Assembly (NCBI GenBank): GCA_963728195.1
Contig: CAVSIX010000007.1
Span: forward strand, 186,001-250,000
Length of the DNA: 64,000 nt
Source of the DNA: Sva-07 sp963728195
Lineage (GTDB): Bacteria > Actinomycetota > Acidimicrobiia > Acidimicrobiales > Ilumatobacteraceae
Reading direction: 5' to 3'
Below are positions 48,343 through 57,361 of the stretch, piece by piece. The position numbers were made by a program, and so were the translations under genes. Within the stretch, counting starts at the first letter, position 1. Each line of letters opens with the position of its first letter. The notes under the pieces were generated by a model that had not been told where the DNA came from, did no database searches, and saw only the letters and a program-made list of their open reading frames with translations.

Positions 48343-50892
48343 TCAGTCCGCTGCAATGGCGTCGAGGATGTCGAGCCGTCCAGCACGCGCAGCTGGCCGC
48401 CATGCGGCCACCACGCCGGCCATCGCTGCCAGGCCCAGTACGACGGCCAGCGAGCCGACGGGCAGCTCGAAGGTGCCGAAGCCCTCCTGCGCTGCCAGCG
48501 CCCGCAGCAGGCCCCAGCCGAGGAAGCCGCCGAGACCGATCCCGCCGAGCGTGCCGAACACGGCGACGATCACCGATTCCCACCGCACCGTCGAGCGCAC
48601 GTCTCGACGTGTCTGCCCGATCGCACGCAGCAGACCGAGTTCCCGGGTGCGCTCGTGGATCGACAGCGACAGCGTGTTCGCGATACCCATCAGTGCGATG
48701 ACGATCGCCAGGGCCAACATCGCGTAGACGAACAGCAGCATCTGGTCGACCTCCGAGCCGATGCTGTCGATGTACTCCGAGCGGGTCTGCGGTTCGGGCG
48801 CACCGTTGCGTCGGGTGATCGAGGTGACCGCCGCAGCACCATCGTCCTCGGAGACGCCGTCGGCCAGGTCGATCAGCACGACCACGTCGCCGAGCTGGTC
48901 GGCGTGTGGTGCCCAGTCGGCAGACGTCAGCAGCACGTCGCCGACGTTCATCGTGTTGCGGTACAGAGCACTCACGATGAGTTCGGATGTTGCGCCGTCG
49001 GCGAACTCCGCCGTGATCGTGCTTCCGACCGAGAGGCCGTGGTCGGTCGCGTAGCGCTCGCCGACCGCGACGTGACCGGTGACGACGTCGTCGATCGACC
49101 CGGCGGAGACATCGAGATCCAGGAGCGCATCGAGTGTCGCCGGGTCTGCGACCGACGGTTCGACCGTCCTGCCGTCGGCGAACATGACCGCGTTGCCGAC
49201 GCCGGCGACGAGCGAGACCTCGTCGAGGTCCCGGATCTCGGCCGCAACATCGCGACTGATCCCGGCGCCGCTGAAGTCGTCGGTCACCACGACGAGATCG
49301 CCGCCGAAGTCCTGGTCGACGGTCTGCTCGATCGTCGCCTTGATCGACGCTCCGAACGTGGTGAACAAGGCAACCACCGCGGTGCCGACCATCAGCGCGG
49401 ATGCGCTCGACGCCGTCCTGTTCGGGTTGCGCATCGCGTTGCGTCGGGCGAGCCGGCCGGTCTGACCCCGAAGGCTGCGGGGCAGCAGGCCGAGCAACGC
49501 TGCGGCGGGCCGGGCGACGATCGGACCGAGCGCGACGGCGCCGGCGAGGGTGATCAACGCCCCCAGCCCGGCCTGGAGCAGGGCGCGGTCGCCCGACGTC
49601 GCCGTGACCGTGGTGGCCACACCGATCGCAGTGACGACAATGCCGGCGGCCACGCGGCGTCGGGTGACGTCGGTGGCGTCGACGGCGGCGTCTCGCAGCG
49701 CGGCCAACGGGGCGACACGCGACGCCCGTACGGCCGGGAAGATGCTGGCGACCAGCGTGGCGCCCACGCCGACGACCATCGCCACGACGGCGGTCGAGCT
49801 GGTCACGACGACACCGTCGAATCCGAGGTCGAGTCCGTTCGCATCCATCAACGTCTTCAGCCCGACGGCGAGGAGGTAGCCGGCGGCGAGGCCGATCGCG
49901 GAGGCGATCGCACCGATCATCAGAGCTTCGACGACCACGGACGTCAGCACCTGTCGGCGTGACGCCCCGAGCGCCCTGAGCAGCGCCGACTCACGGCTGC
50001 GCTGGGCGATCAGGATCGAGAACGTGTTGTTGATGCTGAACGCCGCCACGACGAGCGCGACCACCGAAAACGCGAGCAGGATGGTCCGGAACATTCCGAG
50101 GAAGTCGCCTTGGATGTCGGCGAGCATCTCGGCGGTCAACTCGGTGCCGGTGATCGACTCGATGCCCGAAGGAAGGGCCGCGTCGATGCGATCACGGAGT
50201 TCCGACTGGCTGACGCCGTCGGCCGCTGCGACCCGAACCGCCGTGATGTCACCGGGTCGGGCGACCAGCTCGGTGGCGACGCCATCGGTGAATGCCACGA
50301 ACGTGGTCGGGCCGAGGCTGTCCGCCCCACCGAACGTCGCCAGCCCGACGACGACCACGTCGACCGGCTCCGGCGCCAGGACGACGGTGCGATCGCCGAT
50401 GCCGAGCTGTCCGATGTCGGCAGACGCCTGGTCGACGACGACTTCGACAGGCTCGCCGGTGACGACGTCGCGTGGGGCGCGACCCGACCCCAGCGCCCAG
50501 GGGTTCAGCTCGGAGTCGCCGAGCCAGTTGGTGGCGACGGTCGGCGGACCGTTCCCGCCGATCGGATCTCCGTCGGCGCCGACCAGTCGTCCTGATCCCT
50601 CGACGACCGCAGCGACGGACGAGACGCCCTCGGTCGCCGCGACGACGTCGGACACCGTCCGGTCGATGGTTCCACGGGTTGCGATGTCGCCACGACCGAT
50701 CTGATCGGCGTCGCGGACGACGACGTCAGTCCCCGAGTTGGCGTCGGCGAAGAGGCGGTCGAACCCTGCGGTCATCGTGTCGCCGGTGATGAGCGCCGCA
50801 GCGAGAAATGCGACGCCGAGCACCACCGCCATGGTGGTGCCGACGAGCCGGCGTTTGTGTCTCGCGATTCCCTTCCAGGTGGTGCGCCACAT
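48343..50892 (-). CDS. FtsX/MacB-type ABC transporter permease
   Basis: An 849-residue permease with two FtsX domains: each has one N-terminal-type helix and a four-helix FtsX core (for example LLAFSVVALVVAAFSINN and FVYAMLALAIVIALMGIANT). Large extracellular domains lie between the helices (residues about 45-250 and 495-700). It pairs with the ATPase encoded upstream, one base before. Such pairs usually work in lipoprotein or peptide export or in envelope signalling. The ATG at 50890-50892 is used. Confidence 0.9.
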   Translation of the reverse strand: MWRTTWKGIARHKRRLVGTTMAVVLGVAFLAAALITGDTMTAGFDRLFADANSGTDVVVRDADQIGRGDIATRGTIDRTVSDVVAATEGVSSVAAVVEGSGRLVGADGDPIGGNGPPTVATNWLGDSELNPWALGSGRAPRDVVTGEPVEVVVDQASADIGQLGIGDRTVVLAPEPVDVVVVGLATFGGADSLGPTTFVAFTDGVATELVARPGDITAVRVAAADGVSQSELRDRIDAALPSGIESITGTELTAEMLADIQGDFLGMFRTILLAFSVVALVVAAFSINNTFSILIAQRSRESALLRALGASRRQVLTSVVVEALMIGAIASAIGLAAGYLLAVGLKTLMDANGLDLGFDGVVVTSSTAVVAMVVGVGATLVASIFPAVRASRVAPLAALRDAAVDATDVTRRRVAAGIVVTAIGVATTVTATSGDRALLQAGLGALITLAGAVALGPIVARPAAALLGLLPRSLRGQTGRLARRNAMRNPNRTASSASALMVGTAVVALFTTFGASIKATIEQTVDQDFGGDLVVVTDDFSGAGISRDVAAEIRDLDEVSLVAGVGNAVMFADGRTVEPSVADPATLDALLDLDVSAGSIDDVVTGHVAVGERYATDHGLSVGSTITAEFADGATSELIVSALYRNTMNVGDVLLTSADWAPHADQLGDVVVLIDLADGVSEDDGAAAVTSITRRNGAPEPQTRSEYIDSIGSEVDQMLLFVYAMLALAIVIALMGIANTLSLSIHERTRELGLLRAIGQTRRDVRSTVRWESVIVAVFGTLGGIGLGGFLGWGLLRALAAQEGFGTFELPVGSLAVVLGLAAMAGVVAAWRPAARAGRLDILDAIAAD

Positions 50893-50893
50893 G

Positions 50894-51670
50894 TCAGGCC
50901 CCGAACGCCTTGATGCGGTCGAGCACCTGGCCCGCACTCGGTGCCGCCATCGAGTCGACGATGCGGCCGTCGGCGAGGAACAGCACCCGGTCGGCGTAGG
51001 CCGCCGCAACCGGGTCGTGGGTGACCATCACGACGGTCTGGGCGTACCGATCCACGGCGAAGCGCATGAACCCGAGGATCTCGGCGCCCGTGCGGCTGTC
51101 GAGATTGCCGGTCGGCTCGTCGGCGAAGATCAACTCCGGCTTGTTGGCGAGCGCTCGAGCGACGGCCACACGTTGCTGCTGTCCGCCGGACAGCTCGCTC
51201 GGTCGGTGGCCGAGACGGCCCGAGAGCCCGACGGTGTCGATCACCGTGCGGAGCCACTCCTTGTCCGGCCTGGTCCCGGCGAGGTCCATCGGCAGCGTGA
51301 TGTTCTCCTCGGCGGTCAGCATCGGCAGCAGGTTGAACGCCTGGAACACGAATCCGATGCGCTCGCGTCGCAGACGGGTGAGCTGGGCGTCCGAGAGCGA
51401 GCCGAGTTCGACGTCTCCGATGTGAACGCTGCCCGACGTCAAGGTGTCCAGGCCCGCAAGGCAGTGCATCAGCGTGCTCTTGCCGGAACCCGAGGGTCCC
51501 ATGACGGCGGTGAACTGCCCGGCGACGATCGAGACGTCGACACCCGCAAGTGCCGTCACCTCGGTCCCACCGCGTCCGTAGGTCTTGACGGCGGCGGTGG
51601 TTCTGGCAGCGACGGCTTGAGCCGCGGAGTGGGTGGCGCCCTGGGGAGGCGCGAGCGTGGTGGTGTGCAT
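50894..51670 (-). CDS. MacB/LolD-type ABC transporter ATPase
   Basis: A 258-residue ATPase with MGPSGSGKSTLMHCL (Walker A), LSGGQQQRVAVARAL (signature), LIFADEPTGNLDS (Walker B) and VVMVTHDPVAAAYAD (H-loop). It serves the FtsX permease gene downstream. The ATG at 51668-51670 has a GGAGG ribosome site. It heads the operon and faces the PLDc_N-ABC operon across 148 bases of divergent regulatory DNA. Confidence 0.93.
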   Translation of the reverse strand: MHTTTLAPPQGATHSAAQAVAARTTAAVKTYGRGGTEVTALAGVDVSIVAGQFTAVMGPSGSGKSTLMHCLAGLDTLTSGSVHIGDVELGSLSDAQLTRLRRERIGFVFQAFNLLPMLTAEENITLPMDLAGTRPDKEWLRTVIDTVGLSGRLGHRPSELSGGQQQRVAVARALANKPELIFADEPTGNLDSRTGAEILGFMRFAVDRYAQTVVMVTHDPVAAAYADRVLFLADGRIVDSMAAPSAGQVLDRIKAFGA

Positions 51671-51818
51671 GCCTCCATGGTGAACCCCCGACGGCTGGGG
51701 TTCGATGGGGCGCACCGGTGTCTTGCCGGTAGGGCGTACCCCACCCGAAGCCCGCTCCGATCGCAATCAGGGGCCAGAATGAATTCGTGGCCAACAGGGA
51801 CCCGGCCGAGGAGCTGAC

Positions 51819-53036
51819 GTGATCGACATCGGAGGACAGTCGATACCGGCGGTGCTGCTCGTGCTGGGCGCACTCGCTCTCGTGGCGATGGTCGTCGTGC
51901 TCGTCGATCTGTACCGCCATGACGTCGAGCACCTTCCGAAGTGGGCGTGGGCACTGCTGATCGTGCTCGGCAACTTTCCACTCGGAGCGATCGCCTACTT
52001 CGTCGTCGGTCGACGAGCGAACGGCGAGGGGGAAACCGACCTGGACGGCCTTGCCGGGGATCGACAGCGTCACGACCGAGCGAGCGCCACCACACCACTG
52101 CCGACGATCGACGACGATCCCGGTGCCCGACCGCAGCGACGACCGGTCGACACCGGCGACATCGTGGTGGCGACGCGGGCGCTGACCAAGCGGTACGGCA
52201 CGACGGCGGCGCTCGACGACGTCGAACTCGCCGTTCCTCGCGGGGTCACCTATGGACTGATCGGCCCGAACGGCGCCGGCAAGACCACGTTGCTGTCGAT
52301 CCTCGCCGGTCTGCGACGGCCGACCGAGGGCAGCGTGGAGATCGCCGTGCCACGCACCTCGATGGGGGTGCTGGTCGACACCCCGCAGTTCGAGCCGTGG
52401 CTCACCGCCTGGGAGGCGGTCGACCTCGCCCGGCACCTGACTGCGCCGGCGTCGTCGAGCTCGCGCGTCGACGAGGTCCTGGTCGAAGTGGGCCTCCAGC
52501 AGGCGATCGATCGACGGGTCGGCGGCTTCTCCCGTGGGATGCTCCAGCGCCTCGGCCTCGCCGGATGCCTCGTGGGCGATCCCGAGATCCTGCTGCTCGA
52601 CGAGCCGTCGTCCGCGTTGGATCCGGCGGGACGGCGTGAAGTGCTCGACCTGGTCGGGCGCCTGGCGCACACCAAGACGGTGATCCTGTCGACCCACATC
52701 CTCTCCGACGTCCAGCAGGTCGCCGACGTCGTCGGGGTGATCGACCGGGGGCGCCTGCAGTTCCAGGGACCGCTGACCGAGCTGCTGGCGCGCACGAGCG
52801 CGACATACAGCATCCACGTTCGGCCGCCCGCCGAGGCGATCCTCGAACACCTCCGCCGTTGCGCCTGGACCGTCGAGGTCACCGAACATGCGCCCGGCAG
52901 GATCCATCTCGTCGTCTCCGATCCGGCGGCGGCCGAGCGGCAGGTGGCCGCCATCCTCGCGGAGCACGACGCTCGCCTCGTCTCGTTCAATCCGGCCACC
53001 GACCTGGAAACCGCATTCCTGGAGCTCACGTCATGA
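51819..53036 (+). CDS. PLDc_N membrane domain fused to ABC ATPase
   Basis: A 405-residue fusion. Residues 1-70 have two helices (AVLLVLGALALVAMVVVLVD and WAWALLIVLGNFPLGAIAYF) with the phenotype of phospholipase D-nuclease N-terminal (PLDc_N) domains. A low-complexity linker leads to an ATPase with GLIGPNGAGKTTLLS (Walker A), a reduced signature GGFSRGMLQRLG and ILLLDEPSSALD (Walker B). In Bacillus subtilis the sigY operon encodes YxlE (PLDc_N), YxlF (ATPase) and YxlG (permease) separately; here the first two are one gene and a permease follows. The start is a GTG at 51819. The permease gene overlaps its stop (ATGA). Confidence 0.8.
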   Translation: MIDIGGQSIPAVLLVLGALALVAMVVVLVDLYRHDVEHLPKWAWALLIVLGNFPLGAIAYFVVGRRANGEGETDLDGLAGDRQRHDRASATTPLPTIDDDPGARPQRRPVDTGDIVVATRALTKRYGTTAALDDVELAVPRGVTYGLIGPNGAGKTTLLSILAGLRRPTEGSVEIAVPRTSMGVLVDTPQFEPWLTAWEAVDLARHLTAPASSSSRVDEVLVEVGLQQAIDRRVGGFSRGMLQRLGLAGCLVGDPEILLLDEPSSALDPAGRREVLDLVGRLAHTKTVILSTHILSDVQQVADVVGVIDRGRLQFQGPLTELLARTSATYSIHVRPPAEAILEHLRRCAWTVEVTEHAPGRIHLVVSDPAAAERQVAAILAEHDARLVSFNPATDLETAFLELTS

Positions 53037-53818
53037 CCTCGGTGACCGACACTGCTCCCCGCCGCCGCCCGATGAGCCTGTGGCGTCTGGAGTGGCTGCG
53101 GCTGGTACGGACACACCGCTGGATGATCCTGTTCGGCGTCTACACGGCGCTCGCAGTGCTGAGCGCGCTCACGGCCCGGTACTTCAACGAGATCATGGAG
53201 CGCTTCGGCGAGGCCGTCGAGTTCACCGCGACCGAGCCACAGCCCGTCGATGCGATCATCCAGTTCGTCAGCAACACGAGCCAGATCGGCGTGCTCGCCG
53301 TGGTCGTTGTCGCCGCATCGTCGCTGACGATCGACGCCAAACCGGAACAGGCGGCGTTCCTGCGCACGAAGGTCACCAGACCGGCCCACCTCCTCGTCGC
53401 TCCGTACACGGTGAACGTCGCCGCTGCGAGCGCAGCCATGATCGCCGGCACCGTCGTCGTTGCGCTGCTGACCGAGGCGCTCATCGGTCCGCTCCCGCTG
53501 TGGCGACTGGTGGTGGGCACCGTGCTCGGGGCGTGCTACCTCCCCTTCGCGATCGCGGTGGTCGCAGCGGTCGCCGGGTTCACGCATGGACAAGCGACGA
53601 CGGTGTTCGGCGCCCTGGGTGTGCTGCTCGCCCTGCCGATCATCGGGCTGTTCGAACCGATCAGGCAGTGGCTGCCGAGCGAGCTCGTCGGGGGCCTGGC
53701 GGCGATGGTCGACGGCGGATCCATCGGCGACTTCGCAGCGTCACTGCTCGTCACCGCCGTTGCGACGATCACGCTCCTCGCCGTCGCGGCGCGTCGATTC
53801 GACCGTCGCGAGCTCTGA
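53033..53818 (+). CDS. ABC transporter permease partner of the PLDc_N-ATPase
   Basis: A 261-residue membrane protein with about six helices in an ABC-2-like layout, starting with LWRLEWLRLVRTHRWMILFG. It overlaps the ATPase gene by four bases. Its role is presumably YxlG-like: drug or peptide export. The CPBP protease gene follows with a one-base gap. Confidence 0.8.
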   Translation: MTSVTDTAPRRRPMSLWRLEWLRLVRTHRWMILFGVYTALAVLSALTARYFNEIMERFGEAVEFTATEPQPVDAIIQFVSNTSQIGVLAVVVVAASSLTIDAKPEQAAFLRTKVTRPAHLLVAPYTVNVAAASAAMIAGTVVVALLTEALIGPLPLWRLVVGTVLGACYLPFAIAVVAAVAGFTHGQATTVFGALGVLLALPIIGLFEPIRQWLPSELVGGLAAMVDGGSIGDFAASLLVTAVATITLLAVAARRFDRREL

Positions 53819-53819
53819 C

Positions 53820-54524
53820 ATGGCCGTCGAAGCCGGAACCGAGGTTCCGGTTCAACCGTCCTCGCAGGCCCTGGCGATCGGATGGCTCGGCGCCGCAGCG
53901 GTGGCCGCCGTCGCCGTACCGCTCCTGATCGGTGCCAGCCTGCCCGTGCTCACACTGGTCTGGCTCGCGATCGGCGCTCTCGTCCTGCGGCGCACGGGGA
54001 CACCGGCGGCGTTGGGACTGGTCCGGGTACCGGGCCGTGAGTTCGCACGGGTGACCGTCGCGGCGACCGTTGCGATGACCGTGCTGTTCGGGATCGCCGA
54101 GGCGATGACCCACCCGTACCGTGAACTCCTCGACCTGATCAGCGACGAGTCGTCGCCGGACAGCACGTTCGCTTGGGTGGTCGAACACGGTCGTGGGTGG
54201 GGTCTCGTCGGCTTCGCCGTCTACGGCGCGTTCGTGACGATCTTCGCCGAGGAGATCGTCTTCCGAGGCGCCTTGATGAACCGGCTGCGACGGCGTGGCG
54301 CCCGGGTCGCCGTCGCCGGCACGACGGTGGCGTTCGCGGCGATACAGGCATTGCCGTCAGCGCTGCTGTCGCTCCCTGCGGCGATGGGATTCCTGCTGAT
54401 CGACGCCGTACTCGCGGTCGGCGTCGTCGGCGGTGTGGCGGCCTACCGAACCCGGTCGATCCACCCCGGTCTCGTCGCCGTCACCGTGGCCAACGTCGCC
54501 GTGCTCGCCGCCGTCGCCCACTGA
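53820..54524 (+). CDS. CPBP family intramembrane metalloprotease
   Basis: A 234-residue membrane protein with some seven helices. The CPBP (CAAX protease/bacteriocin-processing) motif EEIVFRG is visible at about residues 144-150, with following helices; the second His motif is less clear. The family includes Abi proteins and bacteriocin self-immunity proteins. It ends the operon, and its stop overlaps the first base of a palindromic repeat. Confidence 0.78.
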   Translation: MAVEAGTEVPVQPSSQALAIGWLGAAAVAAVAVPLLIGASLPVLTLVWLAIGALVLRRTGTPAALGLVRVPGREFARVTVAATVAMTVLFGIAEAMTHPYRELLDLISDESSPDSTFAWVVEHGRGWGLVGFAVYGAFVTIFAEEIVFRGALMNRLRRRGARVAVAGTTVAFAAIQALPSALLSLPAAMGFLLIDAVLAVGVVGGVAAYRTRSIHPGLVAVTVANVAVLAAVAH

Positions 54525-54559
54525 TGAGCCAAATGCCGGTATCCGGTCGGTTCGCTCAT
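54524..54559 (+). repeat. 36-bp palindrome, ATGAGC...GCTCAT family, copy 4
   Basis: Reads ATGAGCCAAATGCCGG, then the usual TATCCGGTCGGTTCGCTCAT. It begins at the last base of the CPBP stop codon. It lies between convergent genes. Confidence 0.85.
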
Positions 54560-54584
54560 CGGTACGGCGAACACAGCCGCTGCG

Positions 54585-54620
54585 ATGAGCCAAACGCCGG
54601 TATCCGGTCGGTTCGCTCAT
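54585..54620 (+). repeat. 36-bp palindrome, ATGAGC...GCTCAT family, copy 5
   Basis: Differs from copy 4 at one base (CGCCGG for TGCCGG). The flank GCTGCG is shared with the copy at 6233. It ends 25 bases from the stop of the convergent ABC-F gene. Confidence 0.85.
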
Positions 54621-54645
54621 CGGTGGGTTGGGTGGTGGTGTGCGG

Positions 54646-56436
54646 TCAGCCGGTCTGGAGTTCGGCGAGCTCGAGCCAGCGGGATTCCAGCTCGTCGAGT
54701 TCGGCCTGGGCGTCTGCGAGTTGCGAACCGAGTGCGTGCAGTTCGGTGTGGTCGATCGCCCCACCGAGGCGTTCGGTGAGTTGGTCCACCCGCTTCTGGG
54801 CCTTGACCATCGCCTGCTCGGTCTCGCGTAGCTGACGCCCGAGCGTGTACTGGCTCGGTCCGCTGTTCGCCTTCGCCACCGGGGCCGACTTCGTGGTGGC
54901 CTTGCCCGACGCCGTGGGCGCGGACGTGGGGCCGTTCGATCGCTCCGCGAGCCATCCTGCGACTCCGCCCGGGACGCGCCGGACCGTGCCGCCCGGATCG
55001 ATCGCCAGTACGTGGTCGGCAACGCGGTCGAGGAACGCTCGGTCGTGGCTGGCGACGACCAGTGCACCGGGCCAGTCGTCGAGGAAGGCCTCCAGCGACC
55101 GCAGCGTGTCGAGATCGAGGTCGTTGGTCGGTTCGTCCAGGATCAGCAGGTTCGGTTCGGTGGCGAGCACCATCACGAGCTGCAACCGGCGCCGTTCGCC
55201 GCCAGACAGCATGCGCACCGGTGCGTACTGCGCGGTCGTGTCGAACCAGAACCGCTCGAGCAACGCACGGTCGCGGAAATCCGGTTCACGGTGGGGACCG
55301 GCGACCAGCTTGCGCACGACTGCATCAGGGTCGAGGTCCGACGAGTGCTGGTCGGCGAAGCCGACGACGACGGTCTTGCCCCGCTTCACCGTGCCAGCGG
55401 CCGGCTCGGTACGACCGGCGATGATGTCGAGCAGCGTCGACTTGCCGGACCCGTTCGGACCGACGACGGCGAGACGCGCGCCCGGTTCGATCAGGAGGTC
55501 GACGTGCTCGAACACGGTCAGCTCGTCGTCGGTACCGGCGTTGAAGCGCTGGGCGACTTCCTCGAGCTCGACGACCTGATTGCCGAGACGAGCGGTTCCC
55601 GCGCCGAGCTGCAGGTCACCGCCTCGCACGCCCGCGGGCGCAGGACCGCCGGACACGATCTCGTTCGCCGACCGCAGCCGCGCCTTCGGCTTGGTCGATC
55701 GGGCGGGCGCACCCCGCCGCAGCCAGGCGAGCTCCTTGCGGGCGAGGATCTTGCGGGTCGACTCCTCGTGCGCCTCTCGGTCGATGCGTTCGGCACGGGC
55801 ATCGAGATACGTGGCATACGCACTGGAGCCCGCCGCCGCCTGATGGACGAAGCTGCGGCCACCGTCGAGTTCGACCACCTTGCTCGGACCGACGTCGGTG
55901 GTCAGCCGATCGAGGGCGTGGCGATCGTGGGTGACCAGCACGAGCGCCGACTTCATCTTCACCAGCCGGGACTCGAGCCATTCGATCGCCTCGAGGTCGA
56001 GATGGTTGGTGGGCTCGTCGAGCACGACCATGTCGTGGTCGCCGTGCTCGTCGTCGGCGAGCACCTTGGCGAGCGCAACGCGCTTCGCCTGGCCGCCGGA
56101 CAGTTCGTCGGTGCTCCGATCGAACAGCGGCTGAACACCGAGTTTCGTCGCGACCGCAGCGACCTCCCAGGAGTCGCCGAGGAACTCGCGCACCGTGCCC
56201 GCCGGGAGCACCGGGTCCTGTTCGAGCGAAGCGATCCGCACGCCGCGGCCGAAGCGGACGTCGCCGTCGTCGGGCTGCAGGACCCCGGTCATGATCTCGA
56301 GCAGGGTCGTCTTGCCCGAGCCATTGACGCCGACGACCGCCACCCGGTCGCCCGTCGACACCGTGACCGCGAGATCGGCGAACAGCACCTTGTCGGGCTG
56401 GGCGAGCGCCACGCCTGCGAGGTCGACACAGATCAC
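54646..56436 (-). CDS. ABC-F family ATPase
   Basis: A 596-residue protein with two ATPase domains. Walker A motifs are VGVNGSGKTTLLE and VGPNGSGKSTLLD, with signatures LSGGQAKRVALA and LSGGERRRLQLV. The linker between them (ARKELAWLRRGAPAR and following) and a C-terminal coiled coil (TLGRQLRETEQAMVKAQKRV) are as in Uup/ABC-F proteins. They act on the ribosome in translation or antibiotic protection, and do not have membrane domains. The ATG at 56436 is used. A palindrome lies just upstream. Confidence 0.9.
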   Translation of the reverse strand: MICVDLAGVALAQPDKVLFADLAVTVSTGDRVAVVGVNGSGKTTLLEIMTGVLQPDDGDVRFGRGVRIASLEQDPVLPAGTVREFLGDSWEVAAVATKLGVQPLFDRSTDELSGGQAKRVALAKVLADDEHGDHDMVVLDEPTNHLDLEAIEWLESRLVKMKSALVLVTHDRHALDRLTTDVGPSKVVELDGGRSFVHQAAAGSSAYATYLDARAERIDREAHEESTRKILARKELAWLRRGAPARSTKPKARLRSANEIVSGGPAPAGVRGGDLQLGAGTARLGNQVVELEEVAQRFNAGTDDELTVFEHVDLLIEPGARLAVVGPNGSGKSTLLDIIAGRTEPAAGTVKRGKTVVVGFADQHSSDLDPDAVVRKLVAGPHREPDFRDRALLERFWFDTTAQYAPVRMLSGGERRRLQLVMVLATEPNLLILDEPTNDLDLDTLRSLEAFLDDWPGALVVASHDRAFLDRVADHVLAIDPGGTVRRVPGGVAGWLAERSNGPTSAPTASGKATTKSAPVAKANSGPSQYTLGRQLRETEQAMVKAQKRVDQLTERLGGAIDHTELHALGSQLADAQAELDELESRWLELAELQTG

Positions 56437-56450
56437 GACAACGACGCTAC

Positions 56451-56487
56451 GGCGTCACGCCTGGGGTCAGACCCCGGGCGTGACGCC
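56451..56487. repeat. 37-bp palindrome, TACGCCTGGGGTC family, copy 2
   Basis: Arms GGCGTCACGCCTGGGGT and ACCCCGGGCGTGACGCC flank CAG. Compared with the copy at 14217, a T-A pair has become C-G in the arm (GTTACG to GTCACG and CGTAAC to CGTGAC), so pairing is kept; one inner mismatch is present. It lies between the ABC-F and the next gene. Confidence 0.85.
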
Positions 56488-56509
56488 GGACGCAATCAGG
56501 TGGTGGTGT

Positions 56510-57229
56510 TCAGTCGGCCTGCTCGGTGTCGGCCATGTCACGGTCGGGGCGACCGTTGTCGACCATGTCGGTGATCCTCGCTTCGACGTCGGCGAGCTTC
56601 TCGTCGGCCGTCGCTTGGTCGATGCGGCCGTTCTCGACGGCGTTGTTCACGCGCTCCTCGACCTCGCCGACCAACTCGTCGACGACATCTTGCGGATCGA
56701 CGCCCTGCGCAGTGGCGATCTCGGCCAACGTCGCGCCGTCGTGGAGCTGCTGGTGCAGGTCCTGCGCATCGATGCCGAGCAGGTCGGTCAGTGCCTCCGA
56801 GGCGACTCCACGCCCGAACATGCCCGGCCCACCGTGACGCCCGCCCGACCCCGGGCCGTCACCGAACTCACCAGGCCCGCCGGGACCGCGTTCGGGGCGG
56901 TTCTCGACGAGGTAGGTCGCCACGGCATCGGCCTGTTCAGGCGTGATCGTGCCGTCGTCGACGAGCGCCTGGAGCGTGTCGCGCAGGTGCGTTCCCATGT
57001 CGGCGGGGGCATCGGGCGGGGTCGTCGTGTCACCCTCGTCGACCTGTTGGACGACGGCGGCGGGCGTCACGGTGACATCGCTCGATGCGGCGCTCGTCAG
57101 GCCCGGCACGCCGAACACGAGTCCGGCGGCGGTGCCGGCGAGCAGTCCCCCGGCGACGCCGATCGTGATGCCGCGGCGCGTGTTCGGCCTGCCCGTCGGG
57201 CTCTTGGTGGGGGTGTCCTGGTTGGTCAT
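56510..57229 (-). CDS. Exported or anchored helical protein of unknown function
   Basis: A 239-residue protein with an N-terminal helix (ITIGVAGGLLAGTAAGLVFG) that is a signal or anchor. The rest is acidic and helical with a glycine-rich segment near residues 110-130. The C-terminal half has an LLGIDAQDLHQQLHDGATLA and VNNAVENGRIDQATADEKL pattern that recurs in many actinobacterial secreted proteins. Function not known. The ATG at 57227-57229 has a GAAGGGA ribosome site. Confidence 0.7.
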   Translation of the reverse strand: MTNQDTPTKSPTGRPNTRRGITIGVAGGLLAGTAAGLVFGVPGLTSAASSDVTVTPAAVVQQVDEGDTTTPPDAPADMGTHLRDTLQALVDDGTITPEQADAVATYLVENRPERGPGGPGEFGDGPGSGGRHGGPGMFGRGVASEALTDLLGIDAQDLHQQLHDGATLAEIATAQGVDPQDVVDELVGEVEERVNNAVENGRIDQATADEKLADVEARITDMVDNGRPDRDMADTEQAD

Positions 57230-57361
57230 GACGGTGGTTCCCTTCGGTTCGATGGCGTCGGCGAGGTGCCTCGGCGACATTGTGATCATGAACCGACACG
57301 GTGAACGTCAGGAGGGAGCAATGTAAGCCCTCGGTGAGACGTGGAGCACCGTGCCGATCGC

